From contig CALJGU010000145.1 of NCBI GenBank assembly GCA_938075565.1, positions 1 through 46,692 of the forward strand: a DNA stretch of 46,692 nucleotides, read 5' to 3'. This DNA is from an uncultured Opitutales bacterium. GTDB taxonomy: Bacteria; Verrucomicrobiota; Verrucomicrobiia; Opitutales; UBA2995. Under the pieces are notes generated by a model. It made no database searches. It saw only the letters and a program-made list of their open reading frames with translations, and was not told the origin of the DNA. Numbering within the stretch: the stretch's first letter is position 1; each line of letters starts with the position of its first letter. Made by a program: the position numbers and the translations under genes. Shown piece after piece: positions 26,491 through 35,799 of the stretch.

Positions 26491-27930
26491 TTACTCCACC
26501 TCTATGAAAATCGGATTTGAATAAAACCACAGGTCCGACCATGGGTCTTCGCCTAGCGGATCTTGTTCAGGCTCCAATTCTTGTCCGTTCGTGCCACGAA
26601 TTCTTAGGTAGCTATTGCTTGTGATGTTTTCCAGCCGATAGCTCATCACTTGGTAGGGGCCTTCGGTTCGCCAATCTTGCTCAGAGAATCGGGTTACGAC
26701 TTTTGTAGTGGGATTGGTATCCGTGGTTCGGTCGGAGAGTGGACCGGTCACTTGTCCGGTAATCACATCAACACGCGCTACCTTTGGATTCTGTTCTCCA
26801 GCATTGAGTGTTGAGGGATCGAGAAAACGAATCGTCACTTCCACATCGGCTCCGGATTTCACTGCGAGGGTTCCGCCAATCTCGGTAGACTCGCCGTCGT
26901 TACTCGCAGTCACTTGTAATTCTGATATCAGGTCACCCAGTGTGACGAAGACCCGACCGTGTCGGATACCATCCAGAATGTCGTCGTGATTCTTTTCCGC
27001 CCAGACGTAGGTTTTGGAATACTCACCCGGCCAGAAATCGGAACCGCCTTCACGCCAGTTGATGTGAGAGTCGGAGTTGGCGGTGATCCACCAACGGCGG
27101 CCCTCGCCGAGCATGGAATCCCAGAAGCCTCCCAGTCGAGCGGTCATCTGGTCGAATCCACCCATCGTGGGAAAGGTTTTGTAGGAACCTCGGGCCTCTT
27201 GCCGAATCGTACCGTCTGGATTGAGTGCCTTTGCCTGATGACCAGGAGCCCCGGACATGCCAACTGCGATTTCGGGGGCTGTATCGTTCCAATCGCGCAA
27301 CTCTGCCGGATCATCTTTTCCATATTCACCCAGGCCGGTAGCCGAGCGGGAAGGGTGGTTGGCCGTAACGACTGGCTTTGTTTCAAACTGGTTCATCGCC
27401 TTAAGTGCTTCCAGCATGCGTGGTTCTGTATCCCAACTCTTGTCTGCCGGGTGTGGTTCGTTCTTTGCAAACCTGGATTCGATGTCGAAGAGGCGATCCA
27501 CTTCATCATGGGTATGTGGAATAATGAGACTCGAGTGATCTGCTCCCGGAGTGTCGAACTCCATACCATAAAATTGAACCACATCGGGAACTGTCTGCCT
27601 GGATATTAACAGCTCCGGGTAAGCGATATCCTTGTTCACCTTGCTATGATTCGGCCCTCCATGGTCGGTTGTCACTATCCAGCTTAAACCATAGTATTTT
27701 CCCATTACTGCGTTCATCGGGGTGGGGTAGATTGCGTCGCCTCCAAGCTTGGGTGTTGGCGGATTGGTCGTCCGGTCCCAACCTACGCTAAAACGGGAAT
27801 GAATGTGGTGGTCCCCGGCATGCCATTGGCGATTGGAATCAGCAGAGTCGGACTTACTGGATTGAGAACAGGAGAAAGCCGAAATACTCAGGCCTAGGGT
27901 TAGAAGAATTTGTAGGTGTTTTGTGCACAT
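26491..27930 (-). CDS. PHP-type metallohydrolase lipoprotein
   Basis: A 479-residue exported protein with a lipoprotein signal (AFSCSQ, C21). The core is PHP-like: GDHHIHSRFS (H41, H42, H44), TTDHGGPNH (D89, H90), VTANHPSRSA and ITANSDSHINW carry the metal-binding histidines and aspartates. Characterised PHP proteins include phosphoesterases, and exported relatives of this kind have no assigned substrate. The C-terminal third (about 330-479) is beta-rich and may be an accessory domain. It is divergent from the sulfatase at 28072, with 141 bases between them. Confidence 0.82.
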   Translation of the reverse strand: MCTKHLQILLTLGLSISAFSCSQSSKSDSADSNRQWHAGDHHIHSRFSVGWDRTTNPPTPKLGGDAIYPTPMNAVMGKYYGLSWIVTTDHGGPNHSKVNKDIAYPELLISRQTVPDVVQFYGMEFDTPGADHSSLIIPHTHDEVDRLFDIESRFAKNEPHPADKSWDTEPRMLEALKAMNQFETKPVVTANHPSRSATGLGEYGKDDPAELRDWNDTAPEIAVGMSGAPGHQAKALNPDGTIRQEARGSYKTFPTMGGFDQMTARLGGFWDSMLGEGRRWWITANSDSHINWREGGSDFWPGEYSKTYVWAEKNHDDILDGIRHGRVFVTLGDLISELQVTASNDGESTEIGGTLAVKSGADVEVTIRFLDPSTLNAGEQNPKVARVDVITGQVTGPLSDRTTDTNPTTKVVTRFSEQDWRTEGPYQVMSYRLENITSNSYLRIRGTNGQELEPEQDPLGEDPWSDLWFYSNPIFIEVE

Positions 27931-28071
27931 AGAAGTTTTAGGGTATCGGATTGGATGATATCCATGTATTAGCCATTCAAGTCAACTACCGTGAATTCAT
28001 TTTCCAATTGAGTGGGACTCAGATTGAACTCGTCAGACCCTAAGTTGAGCTTTCATTCTAGGACCGATACT

Positions 28072-29538
28072 ATGCGAAGATTATATACAATACCCCTGAC
28101 CCTATTTTGTTTTCTTTTGAGTGGTCTGATTGCTCAGGCGAAATCTCCCAATGTCCTCTTCATTGCGATTGATGATCTAAACGACTGGGTGGGTGTGATG
28201 GAGAGTCATCCACAGGTAAAGACGCCGAACATCGATGCGTTGGCTGAACGAGGAACCTTGTTTACCAATGCACACTGTCAGGCTTCGGTTTGTAATCCAT
28301 CTCGCACCAGTGTGATGACTGGGCTTCGACCCTCATCCACAGGTGTCTACGGTTTGGCGCCCTGGTTCCGCACGGTGGATGAACTGAAGGATCTGGTAAC
28401 TTTGCCCCAGCACTTCTCCAAGGCTGGCTACAAAACCTACACGGTCGGAAAAATTTATCACGGCCGGGATTGGAATAGCATGGGCGTGACGGAGTTCGAT
28501 GTGGTTGGACAGACAGAACCCGGATTGTCACCGAAGCAGAAACGGGTGGCTACTCCTCGCGGTGGTCGCGGAATGGACTGGGCCGTTTATCCTTATGAGG
28601 ATTCGGATCACAAAGATTGGAAAACCGCGAGCTGGGCTGTTGAGCAATTGGACGAGATGCCCACAGATGACCCATTCTTCATGGCGGTGGGTTTCGCCCT
28701 TCCTCATGTTCCATTGTTCGCGACAAAGAAGTGGTTTGATTTGTATCCGGAGGATGAAGTGGTGTTACCTCGCATGCTTTTAGACGACCGTTCTGATACG
28801 CCTCGGTTCAGTTGGTACCTACACTGGAAACTTCCAGAGCCACGTCAGAAATTTTTATTGCAGGCAGGTGAGCAAATCAAAATCGTTCAGGCCTACCTGG
28901 CCAGTGTGAGTTTCATGGATAGTCAGGTCGGAAGAGTGCTTGAAGCACTGAAACGGAACGATCTAGAAGACGACACTATTGTAGTTCTTTGGTCGGACCA
29001 TGGCTACCACTTAGGAGAAAAGGAGATCACCGGTAAGAACACATTGTGGGATCGATCAACCCGGGTTCCTTTGGTCTTTGCTGGCCCCGAAGTGAATTCA
29101 GGACAGAGGGTTCAACGTCCTGCGGAATTGTTGGATATGTATCCCACACTCAGCGAAATGTGCGGATTGGATATACCCGATCATTTGGAGGGATTAAGTT
29201 TGGTTCCTCAATTGAACAATCCAAATGCACCGCGTACCCGACCAGCCATTACAACTCATAATCATGACAATCATGGGCTGCGCACTGAGAAGTGGAGATA
29301 TAATCAATATGCGGATGGTTCGGAAGAATTGTATGACATGATGGCTGATCCCGATGAGTTTACCAACCTGGCTGGCCAGGCACAATATGCAGCCGTTAAG
29401 GATCAGTTGAGAAGCCTTCTACCAACCGTAAATAGAAAGCCTGTCCTGGGGAGTGCTAAAAGAGTGTTGGTTTATGAAAATGGAATCGCGAATTGGGAAG
29501 GGGAGGACATCGATCCGAACGAGCCGATACCGGAGTAA
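28072..29538 (+). CDS. Exported sulfatase, iduronate-2-sulfatase-like
   Basis: A 488-residue sulfatase. The signal peptide spans about 1-23. The metal pair is D34-D35 (FIAIDD) and the formylglycine motif is C74-N-P-S-R78 followed by TSVMTG. The second metal site is WSDHGYHLGEKEITGKNTLW. The ATG at 28072 was chosen over 28012 because it begins at the basic signal-peptide start (MRRLYTI). It is closely related to the next sulfatase (shared DDxNDWVG, TPxIDxLAERG and LFTNAHC blocks), so the two look like tandem duplicates separated by an inverted repeat. Confidence 0.94.
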   Translation: MRRLYTIPLTLFCFLLSGLIAQAKSPNVLFIAIDDLNDWVGVMESHPQVKTPNIDALAERGTLFTNAHCQASVCNPSRTSVMTGLRPSSTGVYGLAPWFRTVDELKDLVTLPQHFSKAGYKTYTVGKIYHGRDWNSMGVTEFDVVGQTEPGLSPKQKRVATPRGGRGMDWAVYPYEDSDHKDWKTASWAVEQLDEMPTDDPFFMAVGFALPHVPLFATKKWFDLYPEDEVVLPRMLLDDRSDTPRFSWYLHWKLPEPRQKFLLQAGEQIKIVQAYLASVSFMDSQVGRVLEALKRNDLEDDTIVVLWSDHGYHLGEKEITGKNTLWDRSTRVPLVFAGPEVNSGQRVQRPAELLDMYPTLSEMCGLDIPDHLEGLSLVPQLNNPNAPRTRPAITTHNHDNHGLRTEKWRYNQYADGSEELYDMMADPDEFTNLAGQAQYAAVKDQLRSLLPTVNRKPVLGSAKRVLVYENGIANWEGEDIDPNEPIPE

Positions 29539-29551
29539 GCCCGGATTAATT

Positions 29552-29634
29552 TTGTAGGAGTTGCTTTAGCTGTGACTCCGAGAGTGTCCGTCGTTCGGTG
29601 CGATAATAAATCGCAGCTAAAGCAGCTCCTACAA
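29552..29634. repeat. Long inverted repeat between two sulfatase genes
   Basis: Two 24-base arms (29552-29575 and 29611-29634) are complementary at 22 positions; the two differences would be G-U pairs in RNA transcribed from the plus strand. The left arm starts ttgtaggagttgctttagct and the right arm ends agcagctcctacaa. The loop is 35 bases. The arms recall the tgtaggag-type REP elements found between genes in many bacteria, and this one may influence termination or mRNA stability between the sulfatases. Confidence 0.8.
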
Positions 29635-29677
29635 TTGCCTTGTATCTGAGTAAGCCCATTCACGATAATCTATCCCT

Positions 29678-31348
29678 ATGTCTACCCTAGTTAAGTTCTT
29701 CTTCTCTTGTTGCCTGCTTTGTGTATTTGCAAGCCTCGCTTCAGCAGACAAACCCAACATCCTCTACGTGACCTTCGACGATATGAATGATTGGGTAGGT
29801 TGTCTGGACGGTCATCCTCAAGCGCAGACGCCACACATCGATCGCCTCGCTGAGCGTGGGGTGCTCTTTACAAATGCTCATTGCGTGGTACCAGCCTGTA
29901 GTGGTTCGCGAGCTGCCAACTGGACCGGGCTCAATCCCGTTAACAATCTGGTCTACGGTAATGGACAGAAACTTGAGAAGACTATGCCCAATGCCATGGT
30001 CCTATCCAAGGATTTGGAGAACCAAGGCTACGCCACTTATGGGACGGGGAAACTCTTCCACGGGGGCAATGAATCTCGTTTCCAGGAATATGGCCCAACC
30101 TACAACAAGTGGTGGCCGATTACGGATGAAGAGAAGGTCATTCCACAGTCAGCGATCGATGCAGGAGGTCCGTATGTGAAACACTACATTCCTCGCCTGG
30201 GCATTACCATGCCTTTGAATCAGATGCCTCGGGATCGCAACCCCGGCTCGACGACCATCGAGTCCTTTGACTGGGGAGTCATCGATCGACCGGATGAAGA
30301 GTTTACCGATACGCTCTGCGCTAACTATGTGATCGAAAAGCTCAACCAGAAGCATGACCAGCCGTTCTTTCTCGGCCTCGGTATCTATCGACCACACCAA
30401 CCACTGTGGGCTCCGAAACGGTTTCATGATTTGTATCCACCCGAGTCCGTTCAACTCCCTGCTGTTTACCAGGATGACTTGAAGGATGTGTCTCGTATTG
30501 CCCAAGGTATTGGGCGTTATGCTGTAACGAGTGGGGCCCACAATACCACGGTGGAGTGGGGGCAGTGGCGGAATGCAGTGAGCGCTTACTTGGCCAATGT
30601 CAGTTTCGCCGATGAACAACTCGGTCGTGTGCTCGATGCACTGGACGCGTCTCCCTACGCCGACAATACCATGATCGTCGTTTGGTCTGACCATGGCTGG
30701 CAGCTGGGGGAAAAAGAACACTGGGGTAAATTTACGGCTTGGGAAGCATCCACACGAGTCCCACTCATCGTAGTGCCTCCAAAGAATGGAAAGCTTCGCG
30801 GATTCGAACCGGGCTCCCGAGTCGATCAACCGGTGTCTTTGCTCGATGTATATCCGACGGTGATGGATTTGGGAGATCTGGAAAAACGCAAAGACCTCGA
30901 TGGTCATTCGCTTCTTCCACTGATCAAGAATCCGCAGGCGAAGCGGAAGCATCCCGCGGTTACAGCCATTGGTCGTGGCACCTGGTCGATTCGCGATTCG
31001 AAGTGGCGCTTCATTCAATACTTCGATGGATCGCGTGAACTTTACGATTTGGAGAACGATCCTGAAGAGTGGAAGAACCTCTATGGCGACAAACAGTATG
31101 CTAAAGTTGTGAGCAAGCTAGCCAAGCACGTTCCCGAGGATCCGAACTGGAAGCACTTTGTTTACTTCGGTGAATTCAAGGCAGTGATTCCAGCCAATGA
31201 CTCTGCGATGTTACTCTATGGCCCAGGTTCTCAGATCGTTTATGAATCCAAGAGTGTGGCTAAGGACTACCCGGAAGTCGTCAAAGCGATAAAAACCTAT
31301 CTTAAAGACAATCGGGTGACGGACAAGTATGTCCGTATGGATGGGTAA
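29678..31348 (+). CDS. Sulfatase homologue with altered maturation motif (CSGSR)
   Basis: A 556-residue sulfatase-fold protein, paralogous to the preceding gene. The signal peptide spans about 1-23 and the metal pair is D34-D35 (TFDDMNDW). At the maturation site it reads C74-S-G-S-R78 where the usual motif is CxPxR, and the following MTG is WTG. The rest of the fold is complete, including FLGLGIYRPHQPLWAP and WSDHGWQLGEKEHWGK. Formylglycine-generating enzymes usually need the Pro or Ala position, so modification may be poor. The leader is ctatccct directly before the ATG. A different reaction or a binding role is possible. Confidence 0.9.
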   Translation: MSTLVKFFFSCCLLCVFASLASADKPNILYVTFDDMNDWVGCLDGHPQAQTPHIDRLAERGVLFTNAHCVVPACSGSRAANWTGLNPVNNLVYGNGQKLEKTMPNAMVLSKDLENQGYATYGTGKLFHGGNESRFQEYGPTYNKWWPITDEEKVIPQSAIDAGGPYVKHYIPRLGITMPLNQMPRDRNPGSTTIESFDWGVIDRPDEEFTDTLCANYVIEKLNQKHDQPFFLGLGIYRPHQPLWAPKRFHDLYPPESVQLPAVYQDDLKDVSRIAQGIGRYAVTSGAHNTTVEWGQWRNAVSAYLANVSFADEQLGRVLDALDASPYADNTMIVVWSDHGWQLGEKEHWGKFTAWEASTRVPLIVVPPKNGKLRGFEPGSRVDQPVSLLDVYPTVMDLGDLEKRKDLDGHSLLPLIKNPQAKRKHPAVTAIGRGTWSIRDSKWRFIQYFDGSRELYDLENDPEEWKNLYGDKQYAKVVSKLAKHVPEDPNWKHFVYFGEFKAVIPANDSAMLLYGPGSQIVYESKSVAKDYPEVVKAIKTYLKDNRVTDKYVRMDG

Positions 31349-31351
31349 GGC

Positions 31352-32338
31352 TTAGATATCCGCCACCGCCCGATCGTAGAAAGCAAGGTAATCGTCTGGC
31401 GAATCGCCTTCACGGCATGCCATGGCACTTCTTGGGTGACGGTTTAACTGTCCGGTGATGTGGTAGGGTATGGATGGCCCCCAATCGAATTCTGCCTTAA
31501 GCGGAAGTATGGTATTTTGAATCACATCGAGAATCGGGCGAAGCTTGAACTTAGGATTACGCAGGAAGCCCAGTAGCAGTTCCATAGGACAGTTCCCGGC
31601 TCCACGCCCGAGGCCGAGCATTGTGGCATCGACTCGATTACTTCCCAGGATAATGGCTTCGATGGTATTCGCGAATGCCAGTTGCAGGTTATTGTGAGCG
31701 TGGATGCCAACATCCATGCCTGTGCCTTCCACGGCTGTTGCGTATTTCTTTACCAAGTAATCAATTTGTTCGCGGAAGAGATTTCCAAAACTGTCTACGA
31801 CTACGATGGCGTTGGCAGGTGATTTTGCGACGATCTCCAGTGCTTGGTTGAGCTCCAACTCTTTGACGATCGAGATGGCCATGATGTTGAAAGTCGTTTC
31901 ATAGCCGAGGTCATGGCAGTGTTGCACCATCTCGGCTGCTTCTGAGATCTGGTGCACGTAGCAAGCAACACGAATCATATCCAGCACGCTGTCCTTGGCT
32001 GGAATGATCTGGTTTTTCCAGTCACTTTTTCCTCCAGCGTCGGCCATGGCGCAAAGCTTCATGCCTGTCTTTTTAAAACTGTGATCTCCCACGACGCGGC
32101 GCATGTCTTCTTCGTCGCAATGACGCCAAGGACCATAGGTTTCTTTAGGAAATTGCTCGTGTGAATTCTTATAACCGATTTCCATATAATCGACACCGGC
32201 CTCAAGGCAGGCATCGTATACTTCACGTACTTGTTTGTCCGAGAAGTTGGAATTGTTCATCAGTCCACCGTCGCGAATGGTGCAGTCAGTGACCTTGAGT
32301 TCGGGGCGGTAGGTTATCCAGGGAGCAGAATCTGTCAT
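31352..32338 (-). CDS. HMGL-like aldolase (4-hydroxy-2-oxovalerate aldolase type)
   Basis: A 328-residue TIM-barrel protein of the HMGL/DRE-TIM superfamily. The N-terminal motif VTDCTIRDGG (D18, R22, D23) and the IHAHNN motif near residues 208-213 provide the divalent-metal site. The family cleaves or forms C-C bonds next to a keto acid, as in 4-hydroxy-2-oxovalerate aldolase. No signal peptide; cytoplasmic. The start at 32338 was preferred over 32587, because the longer version would run back into the neighbouring sulfatase gene and adds no recognisable sequence. The true substrate is unknown. Confidence 0.88.
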   Translation of the reverse strand: MTDSAPWITYRPELKVTDCTIRDGGLMNNSNFSDKQVREVYDACLEAGVDYMEIGYKNSHEQFPKETYGPWRHCDEEDMRRVVGDHSFKKTGMKLCAMADAGGKSDWKNQIIPAKDSVLDMIRVACYVHQISEAAEMVQHCHDLGYETTFNIMAISIVKELELNQALEIVAKSPANAIVVVDSFGNLFREQIDYLVKKYATAVEGTGMDVGIHAHNNLQLAFANTIEAIILGSNRVDATMLGLGRGAGNCPMELLLGFLRNPKFKLRPILDVIQNTILPLKAEFDWGPSIPYHITGQLNRHPRSAMACREGDSPDDYLAFYDRAVADI

Positions 32339-32429
32339 AATAAGAAGAGTGTAAGGTATAAAGCAATTAGAGTATCGATAGTCGGCAAGCAAGCCTGCTC
32401 TCGGCTGAAACGATACAATTTTTAATTCC

Positions 32430-33989
32430 TTATTTCTTTTGCTGGAAAGCGGGATTGTATTCTCCGCGCTTCTTAAATCCTGGATAGTAGCGCATGCCTC
32501 CAAATCTTGGATACGATTCAAAGATGTCACCCTTCCCGTGGACTCGTGGGTCACCTTGTGCTTTGAGTTGAGACAACAGCTCCTCACTCAGTTCGGCACG
32601 TATTGATTCGTAGTCCGGATTCCGTGCCAGGTTGTTCAGGCATCCAGGATCGTTGGAAATGTCATAGAGTTGTTCTTCAGGTCGTCTTCCAAAAGCCAGA
32701 TGAAAGAGGTCCGGGTAAGTGTCTTCATTTTTATAAATAAAGGTTTTGCTTGGGGAGGGGTCGATATCGGGAAAACCTACCCCCATCGACTTGAAGTCTC
32801 TGGAGAATGAGCCGGTGATATGGGCCTCGTCCATACCTTCCGGTGTGGGGTTTCCCGCTGGCCAACGTTCAGGTTTTATATTCCAAACATAAAGGTAGTC
32901 CTCGGTACGAATCGCACGTGCTGGGTAGCCAAAGTTTTCAGGTCTTGCATGGGAATGTCGTTCTCGGCCAGTCAGCACGTAGGGTCTGTGAGGGGCCATG
33001 CGTTTAAGGAAAGGCATCAGACTCTTGCCGGTGATGCCTGGGAATGGATCGACGTTGGCAAGCTCGAGAAAAGTGGGTGCCAGATCAATCAGGCTGACCG
33101 GAGATTTGGATATGCGGCCTCCTGGGAAAAATGCATTGCCGGATACAACCAATGGCACGTGCGTCCCGAACTCCTGCAGGTTGGCTTTCGCGTAGGGAAA
33201 GGGCATTCCATTGTCGGCAGTGATTACCACGACGGTATTGTCCAATTCACCTATGGCTTCGAGCTTGGCAAGGATACGTCCTAAGTGCGTGTCGAACCAA
33301 TCGATCTCCAGTGAGTAATCGAGCACGTCGTTTTTAATCAGTTCTTCCTGGGCTGGCAGGAAGGCTGGGACGGCAGCTTCTTCGAGTTGTTTGCCTGCCT
33401 TTTCACCAGAACCATATTCGTAGACCCTGTGAGGTTCTTTGCAGCCATACCAAAAGAAAAAGGGCTGATCATCTTCACGCTTTTCGATGAAGTCCTCGAA
33501 GTTGGCGGCGTAGTCGATATCAGACATTCCCTTGGCGGGCGGTTTCAGCTTTTTACTGCTGTATTCGGTGCCCACCGGGTTTCGTTTCCAACCATTGTCC
33601 AAGTAATTCCCGGGGCTCCAGGCTTTGCCCGTCCACCCCACGTGGTAACCGGCCCCTTCGAGGGTTCGAGTAAAGACGGGGAATTTTTTAGGAAAATGAC
33701 TGCCGTGAGTGCCGGCCTCTTCGATTTGCCAAATGTTTCGACCGGTCAGGATTGCGGCTCGGCAAGGGCTGCATTGGGGAGCAGGAGCAAACGCATTGTG
33801 GAACAGCACTCCTTGCTCTGCCATCCGGTCAAAGGCGGGTGTATTCACGCCGCTCGTGCCATAGGCCGAGGCGTAGGGGTAGGATTGATCGTCGGCTATC
33901 GCGAAGAGGAAATTCGGGCGGGCTGATGCCAGAGGGGAGACGTAGAGCAGGGCGCTTGCCAGGAGGATAATGCTTCGAAGAGTAGACAT
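32430..33989 (-). CDS. Exported sulfatase, heparan N-sulfatase-like
   Basis: A 519-residue sulfatase. The signal peptide covers about 1-23. The metal pair is D33-D34 (AIADDQSYPYA) and the formylglycine motif is C73-S-P-C-R77 followed by AAILTG, which fits CxPxR. ADNGMPFPYAKANLQEFGTHVPL matches the second metal region of N-sulfoglucosamine sulfohydrolase-like enzymes. The C-terminal end is GEYNPAFQQKK. It lies upstream of the aldolase on the same strand with a 91-base gap. Subfamily assignment is by motif resemblance only. Confidence 0.92.
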   Translation of the reverse strand: MSTLRSIILLASALLYVSPLASARPNFLFAIADDQSYPYASAYGTSGVNTPAFDRMAEQGVLFHNAFAPAPQCSPCRAAILTGRNIWQIEEAGTHGSHFPKKFPVFTRTLEGAGYHVGWTGKAWSPGNYLDNGWKRNPVGTEYSSKKLKPPAKGMSDIDYAANFEDFIEKREDDQPFFFWYGCKEPHRVYEYGSGEKAGKQLEEAAVPAFLPAQEELIKNDVLDYSLEIDWFDTHLGRILAKLEAIGELDNTVVVITADNGMPFPYAKANLQEFGTHVPLVVSGNAFFPGGRISKSPVSLIDLAPTFLELANVDPFPGITGKSLMPFLKRMAPHRPYVLTGRERHSHARPENFGYPARAIRTEDYLYVWNIKPERWPAGNPTPEGMDEAHITGSFSRDFKSMGVGFPDIDPSPSKTFIYKNEDTYPDLFHLAFGRRPEEQLYDISNDPGCLNNLARNPDYESIRAELSEELLSQLKAQGDPRVHGKGDIFESYPRFGGMRYYPGFKKRGEYNPAFQQKK

Positions 33990-34053
33990 AATGTTGTTTG
34001 GGTAAAAGCAGAGTAGTTATTTGAGTAAAAACAACTACGCTGCACTTTTGGAG

Positions 34054-34084
34054 AAAAAAAGGGGCCGCAATTGCGACCCCTTTT
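34054..34084 (-). terminator. Rho-independent terminator after the HtrA gene
   Basis: aaaagggg (34057-34064) pairs with cccctttt (34077-34084), and the self-complementary gcaattgc in the middle extends the hairpin. On the minus strand a run of seven T residues (34054-34060) ends it. It lies 24 bases past the protease stop codon and may also affect the sulfatase promoter nearby. Confidence 0.85.
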
Positions 34085-34107
34085 GGGAAAAGTGAATGTT
34101 TAAACCA

Positions 34108-35571
34108 TTAATCTACCCGTATCGGTAGATAACCGGTGCGACCACGATTGAAAATGTAGAGTTTGTTGACTCCGGTTTTAATCTGCTCACGTGCTTCACG
34201 AATGGATGTAATTTCAGTGTCGTTTACCTCCATGATGACCATCCCCTCCGCCAGGTGGCGAGAGTAGGGCGATTCTGGGCTGACCGATGAAATGATAATT
34301 CCCGTGATATTGAGCGGGATTCGGAACTGCTTGGCTTTTTCTTCATCGATGTCGGAAACTTCAACGCCATCGATGAGTTCATTAGCCGACATGGCAAAGC
34401 GACCGGATGCGGTTCCGACGTTGATTTCTAGCGGGATCCTTTCTCCATTTCGAACAACCTCTAATTGAACCGGTGTTCCAGGAAGCGTATGGCCGATGCG
34501 AATACGAAACTCATTACTGGAATCGACTGTCTTGCCATCAACGGCTACGACAACGTCACCACGCTCCATACCGCCTTCGTCTGCGGCTGAACCTTCTTCC
34601 ACGTCGTTAATCAATACGCCCTTGGATTCATCAATCTCAAATGCCTCAGCCAGATCAGGAGTTAAGTCCGAAATACTAACCCCGAGGAAGCCACGACGGA
34701 CTTCACCCGTTTCTACTAATTGGGTTACAATGTTTGAGGCCAGGTTGGAAGGAATGGCGAACCCGATACCAATGTTCCCACCGCTTTGGGAAAGAATGGC
34801 TGAATTGACTCCGATTAGTCTGCCGTAGGAATCGATAAGTGCGCCACCTGAGTTACCGGGATTGATAGACGCGTCCGTTTGGATAAAGCTTTCATAACCG
34901 TCGTCACCATAAATGCCGATCTGACGTTGAGTCGCTGAAATGATTCCTTGAGTAACTGTAAGACCGACTCCGAGTGGATTGCCGATCGCGAAGACTACAT
35001 CGCCCACCTCAATATTGTCACTATCAGAGACCTTGATCGCCGGCAGGTCATCCGCATCTACTTTGAGGATGGCTACATCGGTCCGGGGATCGCGGCCTAC
35101 GATGGTTGCTTCGAGCTCCCGTCCGTCTGAAAGTTGAACCAATACTTCGTCGGCATCTTCACCGCGTTGGTCCATTACGACGTGATTGTTCGTAACGATG
35201 AATCCATCTTTGGAAATGATAACTCCAGATCCCACGCCTTGTGGCATTCTGCGTTCTTCAGGCTCCGCTTCCGGTTGCTGTTGATTGGGAGCTGGAAATC
35301 CGAAGAACCTTCGCAGCATTTCATCCTGAGGTGATAGACCTCTTGATTGGGAGACGCGGACGATGGTTGCGGTGTGAACCGATACGACTGCCGGTGTGGC
35401 CGTTGACAGCATATTTGCATAGCTGTGTGGCATGAAATTCTGATTTCGATCGATGGATTCTTCTTCAATCTGAATATCGATATGGAGATCCTTGATGTCG
35501 TCCGCAGCGCAGGCAGAACCGAGCACCAGGGTCAGACTAGATAAGGTTAATAGGAAGTGTGACTTTTTCAT
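34108..35571 (-). CDS. HtrA/Deg-family periplasmic serine protease
   Basis: A 487-residue Do/Deg protease that degrades or refolds damaged envelope proteins. The signal peptide covers about 1-22. The trypsin-like domain spans about 55-280, with the catalytic triad H130 (TNNHVVMD), D165 (DPRTDVAIL) and S241 (NPGNSGGALID). Two PDZ domains follow at about 295-385 and 400-487 (RRGFLGVSISDLT and GIIISSVSPESPYSRHLAEG). The start at 35571 was chosen over 35613 because it begins with the signal peptide (MKKSHFLL). It is divergent from the efflux operon. Confidence 0.95.
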   Translation of the reverse strand: MKKSHFLLTLSSLTLVLGSACAADDIKDLHIDIQIEEESIDRNQNFMPHSYANMLSTATPAVVSVHTATIVRVSQSRGLSPQDEMLRRFFGFPAPNQQQPEAEPEERRMPQGVGSGVIISKDGFIVTNNHVVMDQRGEDADEVLVQLSDGRELEATIVGRDPRTDVAILKVDADDLPAIKVSDSDNIEVGDVVFAIGNPLGVGLTVTQGIISATQRQIGIYGDDGYESFIQTDASINPGNSGGALIDSYGRLIGVNSAILSQSGGNIGIGFAIPSNLASNIVTQLVETGEVRRGFLGVSISDLTPDLAEAFEIDESKGVLINDVEEGSAADEGGMERGDVVVAVDGKTVDSSNEFRIRIGHTLPGTPVQLEVVRNGERIPLEINVGTASGRFAMSANELIDGVEVSDIDEEKAKQFRIPLNITGIIISSVSPESPYSRHLAEGMVIMEVNDTEITSIREAREQIKTGVNKLYIFNRGRTGYLPIRVD

Positions 35572-35799
35572 TTTTATTGGAATGGTAAATAGGGCTAGTT
35601 GCCTCTGAATCAATACTTAGATTTTGGTTTCTCCGATTCGTTCAATATTTGGCAATATTTGTAGAAAAGACGGTTGGCCGTTTACTGGTAATCGACTCAT
35701 TGGGCATCAATTGGGACGAAAATCCGTTTGCTTTGTTCCGTCCTGACCTCAGTGTATTTAAAATTACCTAATATTTATTCTTCTCCCCTAAGATCGTTG

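Noticed and set aside
26959-27609. 216-codon open frame on the plus strand
   Set aside because: It is antisense to the PHP-type gene and its translation is compositionally odd with no domain pattern.
30149-31018. 289-codon open frame on the minus strand
   Set aside because: It lies entirely antisense to the well-supported sulfatase at 29678-31348, has no recognisable domain and no separate start signal.
32339-32587. Longer N-terminus for the HMGL-like aldolase
   Set aside because: The extra 83 residues run back over the neighbouring sulfatase's 3' end and resemble nothing; the conserved protein starts just after the ATG at 32338.
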